Shown: positions 46,314 through 54,669 of the stretch, in pieces
How the letters are laid out: every line of letters begins with the position of its first letter
Position numbering within the stretch: position 1 is the first letter of the stretch
Source of the DNA: Pseudomonas furukawaii
GTDB taxonomy: Bacteria; Pseudomonadota; Gammaproteobacteria; Pseudomonadales; Pseudomonadaceae
NCBI RefSeq assembly: GCF_002355475.1
Contig: NZ_AP014862.1
Coordinates: 1,798,001-1,862,000, forward strand
Length of the DNA stretch: 64,000 bases
Reading direction: 5' to 3'
Position numbers and translations under genes: made by a program
Notes under the pieces: model-generated
What the model was told of the DNA's origin: nothing
What the model saw: only the letters and a program-made list of their open reading frames with translations
Databases searched by the model: none

Positions 46314-46810
46314 TGCGTCGACTCTTTCCCCATCCCGCCGAAAGCCTGCTGCTGCTGGTCTGCTGGCTGCTGCTGGTGAACTCCGTGGCCTTCGGCCAAT
46401 GGCTGCTGGGGGCCTTCCTCGGCTGGGCGATCCCTTTCTGCTTCAGGCCCCTGCTCATCGAGCGGCCGTTTCGCTGGCACCCGCTGAAGCTTGCGCGCTT
46501 TCTGGTGATGGTGATGGGCGACATAGTCGTCGCCAACTTCCAGGTCGCGCGACTCACGCTCGGCCGGATGCAGGCCCTGCGCCCGGCCTTCGTCGAGGTG
46601 CCCATCGACCTGGACAACGAACTGGCCATCAGCGTGCTGGTGAGCGTGGTGTCCCTGACCCCGGGCTCCCTGGCCGCCGACCTCAGCGCCGACCGCCGCA
46701 CCTTGCTGGTCCACGGCCTGGATGTAGCGGATGCCGCCGCCATGGTGGCCGGGATCAAGTCACGCTACGAGGCGCCCCTGAAGGAGATCTTCCCATGCTC
46801 GCCTACGTGA
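46310..46810 (+). CDS. mrpE: Mrp antiporter subunit E
   Basis: A 166-residue protein with two N-terminal helices and a small cytoplasmic domain. SVVSLTPGSLAADLSADRRTLLVHGLDV is the family's conserved region. It has a 16-base overlap with mrpF. Confidence 0.94.
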   Translation: MMRRLFPHPAESLLLLVCWLLLVNSVAFGQWLLGAFLGWAIPFCFRPLLIERPFRWHPLKLARFLVMVMGDIVVANFQVARLTLGRMQALRPAFVEVPIDLDNELAISVLVSVVSLTPGSLAADLSADRRTLLVHGLDVADAAAMVAGIKSRYEAPLKEIFPCSPT

Positions 46811-47064
46811 TCCCTCTCTGCCTGGCCATGCTCGGCCTGGCCCTGGTGCTGACCCTGGCCCGGCTGATCAAGGGGCCTTGCCTGCCGGACCGGGTGCTGG
46901 CCCTGGATACCCTCTACATCAACGCCATCGCCCTGCTGGTGCTCTACGGCATCTGGAAGGGCAGCGACCTGTTCTTCGAGGTGGCGCTGCTGATCGCCGT
47001 GCTGGGTTTCGTCAGCACCGTCGCGGTGGCCAAGTACATGCTGCGTGGAGACATCATCGAATGA
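46795..47064 (+). CDS. mrpF: Mrp antiporter subunit F
   Basis: An 89-residue protein with three helices. The conserved loop GPCLPDRVLALDTLYINAIALLVLYG and LIAVLGFVSTVAVAKYMLRGDIIE are diagnostic. It begins within mrpE (AAGGAG about 13 bases upstream) and ends inside the mrpG start codon region (ATGA). Confidence 0.93.
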   Translation: MLAYVIPLCLAMLGLALVLTLARLIKGPCLPDRVLALDTLYINAIALLVLYGIWKGSDLFFEVALLIAVLGFVSTVAVAKYMLRGDIIE

Positions 47065-47408
47065 CGGGCGAACCCCTGGCCCTGTGGGCGCAAATCGTCG
47101 TGTCGCTGTTCCTGGTGCTCGGCAGCCTGTTCATGCTCATCGGCGCCATCGGCCTGTTCCGGTTGCCGGACTTCTTCATGCGCCTGCATGGGCCCACCAA
47201 GGCCACCACCCTGGGCATCGGCGGCGTGGTGATGGCGTCCATGGTCTTCTTCTCCGCTGGCGCGGATGGCTTGAGCCTGCGTGAACTGCTGATCAGCCTC
47301 TTTCTCTTCATCAGCGCACCGGTCAGCGCCTACATGCTGGCCAAGGCGGCGGTGATCCAGCAATTGCCGCTGGAGCGGCGTACCCGGGGCAAGCCCTGGG
47401 ACCAGTGA
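47061..47408 (+). CDS. mrpG: Mrp antiporter subunit G
   Basis: A 115-residue protein with three helices, and the block LFRLPDFFMRLHGPTKATTLGIGG typical of MrpG/PhaG. It is the last gene of the operon, which contains all seven activities in six genes (A and B fused). It is coupled to mrpF by a four-base overlap. Confidence 0.94.
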   Translation: MTGEPLALWAQIVVSLFLVLGSLFMLIGAIGLFRLPDFFMRLHGPTKATTLGIGGVVMASMVFFSAGADGLSLRELLISLFLFISAPVSAYMLAKAAVIQQLPLERRTRGKPWDQ

Positions 47409-47451
47409 GCGCCGCGCCGGGCCTGCCGCGCGGCGCCAACTGGCGAAGGGG

Positions 47452-48450
47452 TCAGGGCGCTGTCCAGGCGAGCACCACGTCCAGCATGCGGTTGGCGAAG
47501 GCCCATTCGTTGTCGTACCAGGCCAGCACCTTCACCAGGTCGCCCTGTACTCGGGTGTGGTTGAGGTCCACCACGCAGGACACGGGATGACCATTGAAGT
47601 CGCTGGAGACCAGGGGCAGGGCGTTGCACTCCATCACGCCCCGGGGCAGGTCACGGGAGCCAGCTTCCAGCGCGGCGTTGAGCGCATCGCGGCTGGTCCG
47701 GCGTTCGGCGATGAAGGACAGGTCCAGCAGCGATACGTTGGGCGTGGGCACGCGCACCGCCAGGCCGTCCAGGCGCCCGGCCAGCTCCGGCAGCACCAGG
47801 CCGATGGCCTTGGCCGCGCCCGTGCTGGTGGGAATCATCGACACCGCAGCCGCCCTTGCCCGATAGAGGTCGCCGTGGCTCTTGTCCAACAGGCTCTGGT
47901 CATTGGTGTAGGCGTGCACCGTGGTCACCAGGCCGCTGCGGATGCCCACCTGGCGGTGCAGCAGCATGGCCAGCGGCGCCAGGCAGTTGGTGGTGCAGGA
48001 CGCGTTGGAGACGATCTGCTGGCTGCCCAACTGCTCGTGGTTGACGCCGTAGACCACGGTCAGGTCGGCGCTGTCCAGGGGGTGGGACAGCAGCACCCGG
48101 GGGGCGCCGGCGGTGAGGTGCTGCTCCACCTGGGCACGTTTCTTCATCTTGCCGGAGCACTCCAGCACCAGGTCCACCCCCAGTTGATCCCAGGGCAGGT
48201 TCACCGGGTCGCGCTCGCGCAGCAGGCGGATGGTCTGGTTGTTCAGCTGGAGGTGGTCGTCGTGGAGGGCCACGTGGCCGTTGAAGCGGCCGAAGGTGGA
48301 GTCGAAGCGGGTGAGGTGGGCCAGCGACTCGAAGTCGCCGAGGTCATTGATGGCTTCGATGCGCAGGCGCTGGTCGAGACCTCGCTCGAACAGCGCACGA
48401 ACCAGGGCGCGACCGATGCGCCCATATCCATTCAGAGCGATACGCAGCAT
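47452..48450 (-). CDS. Glyceraldehyde-3-phosphate / erythrose-4-phosphate dehydrogenase-type enzyme
   Basis: A 332-residue NAD(P)-dependent dehydrogenase. The N-terminal Rossmann motif is NGYGRIGRALVRALFE and the catalytic Cys lies in SNASCTTNCLAP. The rest shows mixed traits: SHPLDSADLTVVYGVNHEQL is like erythrose-4-phosphate dehydrogenase (epd), whereas VHAYTNDQSLLD and MIPTSTGAAKAIG are like GapA. Which substrate is used cannot be decided from sequence. It is monocistronic, on the strand opposite the Mrp operon, with a 40-base gap between ends. Confidence 0.9.
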   Translation of the reverse strand: MLRIALNGYGRIGRALVRALFERGLDQRLRIEAINDLGDFESLAHLTRFDSTFGRFNGHVALHDDHLQLNNQTIRLLRERDPVNLPWDQLGVDLVLECSGKMKKRAQVEQHLTAGAPRVLLSHPLDSADLTVVYGVNHEQLGSQQIVSNASCTTNCLAPLAMLLHRQVGIRSGLVTTVHAYTNDQSLLDKSHGDLYRARAAAVSMIPTSTGAAKAIGLVLPELAGRLDGLAVRVPTPNVSLLDLSFIAERRTSRDALNAALEAGSRDLPRGVMECNALPLVSSDFNGHPVSCVVDLNHTRVQGDLVKVLAWYDNEWAFANRMLDVVLAWTAP

Positions 48451-48567
48451 GGCATTCTCCTTCCGGTTGCTCTGTCCTGAGCTTAGTGGCGAAGTGGAAG
48501 GCGGGTGCCGCGCGTTGTAACGGAAAGCTCCGGGGGTTCCTGTGGAACGGCCCCGGAGCGGGTGGGA

Positions 48568-49239
48568 TCAATCGGTGCGGGAGCCGCCGAAGTAGGCACA
48601 GCCCCGTTGCGGCTGGCCATCCAGGCGCAGCTCGGCGGTCAGGTGCTGGACCGCGCCGCTCATGCCGTCCACGCAGCGCTGGGGCGCGACCCAGAGTTCC
48701 AGGCGTTGTCCATTGGCTTCGCTGGAGAGGTTGAATCGGCCGTCGGGCAGTTGTTCTTCCATGTAGGGCAGCGCCAGCGACGGCTGGCCGGGGCGATCCA
48801 GGATCAGGCCCTTGCCGCTGACACTGAGGCTCCACTCCGGTTCATGGCCGCTGGCCCGCAGCAGTAGCCGCTTGAAGTTGAGGTCGTCGCAGCCATGGCC
48901 CTCGCGCTGCAGGCGATACAGGGTGCGGACATCCAGCTGGCCGTCCGCGCCCTGCACCTGGGTGGCGCCCATCACGGCGCGGAGATCGGCGAACAGCGCG
49001 CCGGGGCCCTCGGCGGAGAGGTTGGCCGCTTCCGGCAGCAGGCCGGTGGCGCCGCCGTCCACCAGGGCGAAGCGGCGTTTTTCTCCGCAGGGGCTGAACA
49101 TCACCTGCCCGGCGTCTACGCTCAGCAGACCCTGCAGGCGAACCTGGTTGGCGACGGGGGCGGGAGCCTTTTCGGCGAACATCTGGCAGGCGCCGAACAG
49201 CGGCAGAAGGCAGAACAGCAGGGGGCGAGTCAGGCGCAT
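48568..49239 (-). CDS. COG3650-type envelope lipoprotein
   Basis: A 223-residue lipoprotein with lipobox FGAC in MRLTRPLLFCLLPLFGACQMF. Two conserved blocks fit the COG3650 family: FSPCGEKRRFALVDG and RASGHEPEWSLSVSGKGLILD. There are several Cys (in the mature part C52, C118, C189-C210 region), compatible with disulfides. Function unknown; probably outer-membrane anchored. It is divergent from the DUF488 gene with about 70 bases between the starts. Confidence 0.8.
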   Translation of the reverse strand: MRLTRPLLFCLLPLFGACQMFAEKAPAPVANQVRLQGLLSVDAGQVMFSPCGEKRRFALVDGGATGLLPEAANLSAEGPGALFADLRAVMGATQVQGADGQLDVRTLYRLQREGHGCDDLNFKRLLLRASGHEPEWSLSVSGKGLILDRPGQPSLALPYMEEQLPDGRFNLSSEANGQRLELWVAPQRCVDGMSGAVQHLTAELRLDGQPQRGCAYFGGSRTD

Positions 49240-49308
49240 GAAGGGGTCTCCGTCGGGAAGCGGCCACGTTACCGGTGCGGGGCGCCCAGCTCAAGGGAGG
49301 CGGAGCGG

Positions 49309-49704
49309 ATGATCCGATGCAAGCGCGTCTATGAAGCGGCGACGGCGGCGGATGGCCAGCGGGTACTGGTGGATCGGCTGTGGCCGAGAGGCTGTCGCAA
49401 GGAGTCGCTGGCCCTGGCCGACTGGGCGAAGGACGCGGCGCCCTCGCCTGAGCTACGCAAGCAGTTCTGCCATGAAGTGGAGCTGTTCGACGAGTTCCGC
49501 CTGCTCTATCGCGCTGAACTGGCGGCCCATCCGGCGCACTGGCTGGGGTTGCTGGAACGGGCGCGCAATGGGGACCTGACCCTGCTTTTCGCCGCCAGGG
49601 ACGAGGTCCATAACAACGCGGTGGTGCTCGCCGAGTTCCTCGAGGAGGAGCTGGAGCGGTGCGGGCCACCCAGCTCGCCGGTGTGCTACGCCGGCGAGTT
49701 CTGA
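49309..49704 (+). CDS. DUF488 family protein
   Basis: A 131-residue protein. RLWPRGCRKESLALADWAKDAAPSPELRKQF and LLFAARDEVHNNAVVLAEFL are DUF488 hallmarks. GGAGG lies eight bases before the ATG. The family is uncharacterised, with speculative roles in nucleic-acid-linked stress; nothing here adds to that. Confidence 0.85.
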   Translation: MIRCKRVYEAATAADGQRVLVDRLWPRGCRKESLALADWAKDAAPSPELRKQFCHEVELFDEFRLLYRAELAAHPAHWLGLLERARNGDLTLLFAARDEVHNNAVVLAEFLEEELERCGPPSSPVCYAGEF

Positions 49705-49707
49705 GCG

Positions 49708-50307
49708 TCACCACACCCGGTAGGTCTGGCCCGTCTGCGCGCCCTCGGCGCTCTTGGCGTAGGCCAGCGCGGCCTGGGCAGCCGGCACGGCCTTGAAGCC
49801 CCTGAAGTAAGGGCCGTAGGCCGGCAGCGCTTCCTCGACCACCGTCGGACTGACGCTGTTGATGCGCATGCCACGGGGCAATTCGAGGGCCGCGCTGCGC
49901 ACGAAGGCGTCCAGGGCGCCGTTCACCAGGCTCGCCGACGCGCCGTAGCGGATCGGGTCGTCGCTCAGCACCCCGGAAGTGAGGGTGAAGGAGGCGCCGT
50001 CATTAGCGAACTCGCGGCCGATCAGCACCAGGTTCACCTGGCCCATCAGCTTGTCCCGCAGGCCCACCTCGAACTCCGCCTCGCCCATTTCCGCCAGGGC
50101 GCCGAAGTGCACCTTGCCGGCGGCGCTGATCAGGGCGTCGAAGGCTCCTGCCTGCTCGAACAGGTGGCGGATGGACGCGGGATCGGTGATGTCCGCCTGC
50201 AGGTCGCCGCTGTTGCGGCCGACCCGGATAATGTCGTGGCGCGCCTTGAGCTCCTGTTCGATGGCCTGTCCGATGGTGCCGCTGGCGCCGACGAGGATGA
50301 TCTTCAT
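49708..50307 (-). CDS. Short-chain dehydrogenase/reductase, divergent subfamily
   Basis: A 199-residue Rossmann protein. The N-terminal nucleotide-binding motif is VGASGTIGQAI; ISAAGKVHFG stands in for the NAG motif. The usual catalytic Y-x3-K is not seen: the corresponding stretch is RYGASASLVNGALDAF. This resembles the short SDRs (PRK07578-like) that also lack it, so the loss looks like a subfamily trait. It is divergent from a LysR regulator at 50428, its likely controller. Confidence 0.85.
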   Translation of the reverse strand: MKIILVGASGTIGQAIEQELKARHDIIRVGRNSGDLQADITDPASIRHLFEQAGAFDALISAAGKVHFGALAEMGEAEFEVGLRDKLMGQVNLVLIGREFANDGASFTLTSGVLSDDPIRYGASASLVNGALDAFVRSAALELPRGMRINSVSPTVVEEALPAYGPYFRGFKAVPAAQAALAYAKSAEGAQTGQTYRVW

Positions 50308-50361
50308 GATTCGACTCCTGGGTGAGGTTGGAATGAGGAAGCCAGTGTAGAGTGACCTTTG

Positions 50362-50387
50362 TTTCCGATAAGCCGTGCAATCGGAAA
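50362..50387. promoter_or_regulatory. Candidate LysR operator between the SDR and LysR genes
   Basis: Inverted repeat TTTCCGAT (50362-50369) and ATCGGAAA (50380-50387), with a 10-base spacer, centred between the divergent starts (50307 and 50428). A further GGAAAC half-site lies at about 50404. Confidence 0.55.
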
Positions 50388-50427
50388 ACGTTGGTTTTCA
50401 TATGGAAACAATCTGGCGAACCTGAAC

Positions 50428-51360
50428 ATGAGCGAACTGGACGACCTGGCGGCCTTCGCCGTCCTGATGGAGGCCGGCAGCTTCACGGCGGCGGCGGAGC
50501 GACTGGGGTGCAGCAAGGGCCAGCTGTCCAAGCGAATTCGCGCCCTTGAACTGGGGTTGGGCGCGTCGCTGTTGCACCGCACCACCCGCCGCCTGGACCT
50601 GACGCCCGCCGGCGCCGCGCTGCTACCCGAGGCCCAGGCCCTGACCGCCCAGGCGGAGCGCGCGCGACAGACCGTGCTGCGCCTGCAGGACGAACTGGCC
50701 GGGAGGGTGCGACTGACAGTCCCGATTTCCTTCGGCGAAACCTTCTTCGACTCGCTGTTGCTGGACTTCACCCGGCGTTACCCGCGAATCCGCATCGAGC
50801 TGGACCTGTTCAACGGCTACCGCGACCTGGCGGCCGAAGGCTTCGACCTGGCGATCCGCTCCGGCATGGACCCGGATGAACGCCTGGTGGCACGACCGCT
50901 GTTTTCCCTGGAGGAAATCACCTGCGCCTCCCCGCGCTACCTCGCCAGACAGGGGACGCCCGCGCATCCCGCCGACCTGGCCGCTCACCAGTGCCTGCTC
51001 AATACCCATTACAGCGGATTCGAGGAGTGGCTTTACCACCGGCAGCATCGGCTGGAGCGGGTGAAGGTGGCCGGCAGCCTGGCCAGCAATCACTACAGCC
51101 TGCTGAAGAAGGCGGCGTTGTCCGACGTCGGCATCGCGCGCCTGCCGTCCTACATGGTCCAGGACGAGCTGGCCGACGGCCGGCTGGTGTGGCTGCTGCG
51201 CGAATACCGGACGCGGCAGGCCCCGGTGTTCCTCGTCCATCCCTGGCAGGGCGGCCTGCCCCGGCGCATCCAGGTGCTGGTGGACTACCTGCTGGCCTGG
51301 TTCGAGCGCAGCCGCCAGCGGCTGGACGAGATGGCGGACCAGGCAGGTGGCGCCCCGTAG
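50428..51360 (+). CDS. LysR-family transcriptional regulator
   Basis: A 310-residue regulator. The N-terminal winged helix-turn-helix reads FAVLMEAGSFTAAAERLGCSKGQLSKRIRALE (about residues 8-39), and the periplasmic-binding-like effector domain follows (FNGYRDLAAEGFDLAIRSG). The closest pattern is the AaeR/PecT-like group regulating neighbouring reductases. Its TAG stop codon is part of the first REP palindrome, so the repeat has been inserted at, or has become, the 3' end of the gene. Confidence 0.93.
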   Translation: MSELDDLAAFAVLMEAGSFTAAAERLGCSKGQLSKRIRALELGLGASLLHRTTRRLDLTPAGAALLPEAQALTAQAERARQTVLRLQDELAGRVRLTVPISFGETFFDSLLLDFTRRYPRIRIELDLFNGYRDLAAEGFDLAIRSGMDPDERLVARPLFSLEEITCASPRYLARQGTPAHPADLAAHQCLLNTHYSGFEEWLYHRQHRLERVKVAGSLASNHYSLLKKAALSDVGIARLPSYMVQDELADGRLVWLLREYRTRQAPVFLVHPWQGGLPRRIQVLVDYLLAWFERSRQRLDEMADQAGGAP

Positions 51361-51379
51361 GAGCGGGCGCGCCCGCGAA
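51357..51379 (+). repeat. REP sequence, copy 1
   Basis: GTAGGAGCGGGC and GCCCGCGAA form the imperfect palindrome of a Pseudomonas REP. The first T-A-G is the LysR stop codon. A degraded inverted partner is present around 51393-51418. Confidence 0.85.
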
Positions 51380-51417
51380 CACCTCCGCGCCCTTCGCCAC
51401 GAAAGCGGCCCCCCGCT

Positions 51418-51476
51418 GTAGGAGCGGGCTTACCCGCGAACGGGTCCGCGCCCTTCGCCGGCAAGCCGGCTCCTAC
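51418..51476. repeat. REPIN (two inverted REP sequences)
   Basis: A forward REP at 51418-51440 (GTAGGAGCGGGCTTACCCG) and an inverted REP at 51454-51476 (ending GGCTCCTAC) are separated by 13 bases. Such doublets are mobilised in trans by RAYT transposases; none is encoded in this window. Confidence 0.85.
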
Positions 51477-51485
51477 GAAGCGAAG

Positions 51486-52145
51486 TCAGCCGAAATTCAA
51501 TGCGCCCTGCTTGCAGCAGCGCACCAGGGCCTCTTCCAGCTTGCGGTCGGGCATGGCGTGGGCGCGGAGGGTGCGGGCGGTCTTTTCGACGTAGTCACGG
51601 GTGCTGCCGTAGCGCCCGCTGGCGTTGTCGAACACCTGGCGCAGCACGTGGTCCGGCAGGGCGCCGGCGTAGCAGGAGATATTGCGGCGCAACACGAAAC
51701 CCAGCGCCTGGACCCGTGGGCCATCGTCCAGCTGGCAGCTGAGCCACTTGGGCTGATAGGCCGCGTCGGGCATCTCCCGCTCCCAGAGGGCGAGCAGGTG
51801 GGCCTCCAGCTGTTCCTCCGGCAAGCGGTAGGCAAAGCCCGCGCAGGAGCCGCCCCGGTCCAGCCCCAGCACCAGGCCGGGCGTTTCGGGGGTGCCGCGG
51901 TGGATCTGCGACCAGAGATAGAGCCCCCGGTGATAGCCGTGGACGCGGGCGCGACGGGTTTCCACCGCCGGGCACTCGGGCCGCCAGATCAGCGAGCCGT
52001 AGGCGAACAGCCAGACCGCGCCACCCTGGTGCCGCCCCATGGTGTTTTCCAGGGAGGCGCGCAGTTCCGCGTGGGTGAGTTGCACCGGCTGCTCCAGCAG
52101 CGGCGGATAGGACGGGGTCGAAAAGGCGGGATCGGGGCCGTGCAT
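51486..52145 (-). CDS. Gamma-glutamylcyclotransferase (ChaC-like)
   Basis: A 219-residue ChaC family enzyme, which degrades glutathione to 5-oxoproline and Cys-Gly. The glycine-rich start is WLFAYGSLIWRPE and the catalytic Glu lies in LLALWEREM. NASGRYGSTRDYVEKTARTLRAHAMPD is the conserved tail. It reads toward the REPIN, which lies just after its stop. Confidence 0.93.
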   Translation of the reverse strand: MHGPDPAFSTPSYPPLLEQPVQLTHAELRASLENTMGRHQGGAVWLFAYGSLIWRPECPAVETRRARVHGYHRGLYLWSQIHRGTPETPGLVLGLDRGGSCAGFAYRLPEEQLEAHLLALWEREMPDAAYQPKWLSCQLDDGPRVQALGFVLRRNISCYAGALPDHVLRQVFDNASGRYGSTRDYVEKTARTLRAHAMPDRKLEEALVRCCKQGALNFG

Positions 52146-52441
52146 CGCGGTAATTCAGGCTCCTCGGCAACTACGCCGCCAGTTTTACCAGTTGTCCGCC
52201 CGGCTGCGAACAGGCGTTTGTCGACTGGACGCGGGAATGCGTCGCCTTTCGCCATCCGGTCGGGAAAAAGCGCGCATTCGGCGGCGCGGTGTGGTCCACA
52301 GCGGGCGCATCCCCTGTCCCCGGTCGATACTTAGCCGATACCAGGCCCGCCGCCCCGCCCGGAGCTGCCCGACGGCCTGGCCGGAACGGCGCGCTGCGGC
52401 CGCTCCGGGCCCGCATTCTCTGTTTCGGGGGAGTCTTCGCC

Positions 52442-53089
52442 TTGGACGCCAGGATCAGGATCGGCATCGTCGACGACCATCCGCTGCTCAGGCAGGGCGT
52501 GGCCGCCACGCTCAAGCGCATCGCGGATTTTCAGGTGGTGGAGCAGGGCGGGTGCGCGGACGACGCGCTGGCCATCGCCCTGGCGCAGCGCCCGGATGTG
52601 CTGCTGATGGATGTGAACATGCCGGGCGACTGCTTCGCCGCGGTGCGCCGGATCGACCGCGAGGCGGAAGGCGTGCGGGTGCTCATGCTGACGGTCTCGG
52701 AAAGCGAGGACGACGCCTATTCGGCGTTGGAGGCCGGTGCCCGGGGCTATGTGCTCAAGGGGGTCAGCGGACCGGAGCTGGTGCAGGCGATCCGCACCGT
52801 GGCCAGCGGCGAGAGCTTCATCACGCCGGCGTTCGCCAGCCGCCTGCTGGGGCGCATGCGCCGGCACCAGAAGCAGGAGCAGCATCGCATCGAACTCACC
52901 CACCGGGAGGAGCAGATCATCCGCGAGGTGGCCAACGGCCTGACCAATCGCGAGGTGGCGGACAAGCTCTGCCTGAGTGAGAAGACCGTGAAGTACTACA
53001 TGACCAACGTGATGCAGAAGCTGCACGCTCGCAATCGCGTGGAGGCCGTCACCGCCGTGCGCCGCCAGTGGGAGGGCGGCGCATCCTGA
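52442..53089 (+). CDS. Response regulator, NarL/FixJ type
   Basis: A 215-residue two-component regulator. The receiver domain has IVDDHPLLRQG, phosphoacceptor Asp57 in LLMDVNMPG, and Lys in VLKGVSG. The C-terminal LuxR-type helix-turn-helix is THREEQIIREVANGLTNREVADKLCLSEKTVKYYMTNVMQKL. The start is TTG at 52442, supported by GGGGGAG eight bases upstream; no ATG lies nearby in frame except one 153 bases upstream. It converges on the sensor kinase gene (ends seven bases apart). The 296 bases before it hold no gene. Confidence 0.92.
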   Translation: MDARIRIGIVDDHPLLRQGVAATLKRIADFQVVEQGGCADDALAIALAQRPDVLLMDVNMPGDCFAAVRRIDREAEGVRVLMLTVSESEDDAYSALEAGARGYVLKGVSGPELVQAIRTVASGESFITPAFASRLLGRMRRHQKQEQHRIELTHREEQIIREVANGLTNREVADKLCLSEKTVKYYMTNVMQKLHARNRVEAVTAVRRQWEGGAS

Positions 53090-53096
53090 AGGTCCC

Positions 53097-54602
53097 TCAC
53101 TCGGGGCCGCCGTCCAGCCGGAAGCAGGCGCTGACGCGGGTGCCTGCGCCCGGCGCCGAATCGATCTCGAAGCGCCCGCCCAGGGCCTCCACCCGATAGC
53201 GCATGCCCGCCAGCCCGAGGCGACGACGGCCGTCGCCTTCGGCGGCCTGCGCGGCGGGCACGAAGCCCGGCCCCGAATCCTCCACGCGGACCTGCAACTG
53301 GCGATCCCGCACGCGGGCGCTGAGCTTCAGGCCGGCCCCGCCGGCGTGCAGCACGGCGTTGTTCAGCGCTTCCTGAACGAAGCGGTAGAGGCCGATCTTC
53401 AGCGACATGGTGGCCTGGGCGGGCAGGGGCTCCAGGTCCAGGTCGACCTGGGTGTCGCTGCGCTGTTCATGGCGCTGCACCACCAGGCGCAGCACTGCGT
53501 CCAGCCCCATCTGGCTGATCTCGGGCACTGCCAGGCCCCGTGAGATATCGCGCACCTCGCGCAGGGCGTCCTGGGCGGCGCTGCGGATGGCTTCCAGCGC
53601 GTCGCCCTCCACCGGCTCGCCCAGGGCTTCCAGCCGCTCGCGCAGGTGAGCCAGCTCGTCCAGGCGCACCAGGATCAGCGTCAGCAACTGGGCCGGGCCG
53701 TCGTGGAGGTCTGCGCCCAGGCGCCTCAGGGTGAGCTCGCTGATGCGCGAGAAGCCCTGGTTGGCACTGGCGATATGCCGTTGCAACTGGGCGTTGTGGG
53801 CGTGCAGGCGCACCTGTTCTTCCATGCGCTGGCGCAGGTCCACCGCCTGCCTCTCGATGATCCGCTCGCCCTGGCGCACCACGAAGAACAGCAGGCCGAG
53901 CATGGCCAGGGTCGCGGTGCCCATCACGGCCCATACCTGCAGCCGCACGGTGCGGATTTCCTGCTCCAGGCGATCGGCTCGTTCGTAGAACTCGCCCACC
54001 GCCACCACGCGACCGCTGCCGCTTTCCCGCAGGGGCGCGTAGATCTCGTAGAGCGGCACGTTGAGCCCGCGTTCGAAGACGTTCTCTTCCTGAACCAGAT
54101 TATCGAGATCGGTGACGATGCGGCCCTTCAGCGCTTCGTCGATCTCGTCGGTGGGAAACTTCTGGTGGGTGGCCGTCTTGTCGGTGCTGTAGATGATGGT
54201 GCCGTCTGGGCGCCAGATCTTCACCGAGGCGACGTGGCGATTGAGGTTGCTGTTGACGATCAGACGGTCGATGGCGGCCGCGCTCTCGGGCGGGATGTCC
54301 TGGGTCCGCGCCAGTTCCTGGACGAAGGGTTCGAGAAAGCTCTCCATGTACAGGGCGCCGGCCTGGGCGGCCGACTGCACGGCGGCGCGCTCGATGTGAT
54401 GGCTCACCAGGTTGCCCACCAGGGTCATGGTCAGGCCGAGGATCAGGCTGGCGGCGATGACGAACTGGGTGGAGCGCTTGAGGCGGTCCAGCCAGGCACC
54501 GGCGCGACCCGACCTTGGTCGGGTGGCGGATTCGACCAAGGTCGGGTCGGGGGCCTGGTCCATGGTCGATGAATTGGATTCGACCTTCGCATCTGTGGGC
54601 AT
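53097..54602 (-). CDS. Sensor histidine kinase (NarX/HPK7 family)
   Basis: A 501-residue membrane kinase from ATG 54602 (GAGGAG nine bases upstream). Two helices (about 45-68 and 222-243) enclose a periplasmic sensing region of about 150 residues. A coiled linker precedes the dimerisation domain with phospho-His300 in RRLGADLHDGPAQLL. The ATPase domain has EALNNAVLHAGG, VEDSGPGF and RLGLAGMRYRVEALGG. HisKA_3-type kinases pair with NarL-type regulators, so the adjacent regulator is its partner. It is divergent from the giant peroxidase gene, with 67 bases between the starts. Confidence 0.93.
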   Translation of the reverse strand: MPTDAKVESNSSTMDQAPDPTLVESATRPRSGRAGAWLDRLKRSTQFVIAASLILGLTMTLVGNLVSHHIERAAVQSAAQAGALYMESFLEPFVQELARTQDIPPESAAAIDRLIVNSNLNRHVASVKIWRPDGTIIYSTDKTATHQKFPTDEIDEALKGRIVTDLDNLVQEENVFERGLNVPLYEIYAPLRESGSGRVVAVGEFYERADRLEQEIRTVRLQVWAVMGTATLAMLGLLFFVVRQGERIIERQAVDLRQRMEEQVRLHAHNAQLQRHIASANQGFSRISELTLRRLGADLHDGPAQLLTLILVRLDELAHLRERLEALGEPVEGDALEAIRSAAQDALREVRDISRGLAVPEISQMGLDAVLRLVVQRHEQRSDTQVDLDLEPLPAQATMSLKIGLYRFVQEALNNAVLHAGGAGLKLSARVRDRQLQVRVEDSGPGFVPAAQAAEGDGRRRLGLAGMRYRVEALGGRFEIDSAPGAGTRVSACFRLDGGPE

Positions 54603-54669
54603 CTGGCGGACTCCTCGATGCTGTCTCCAACGCCTAGGGAACGCCCGGACCGGGCCAGGGGAGACCGTC

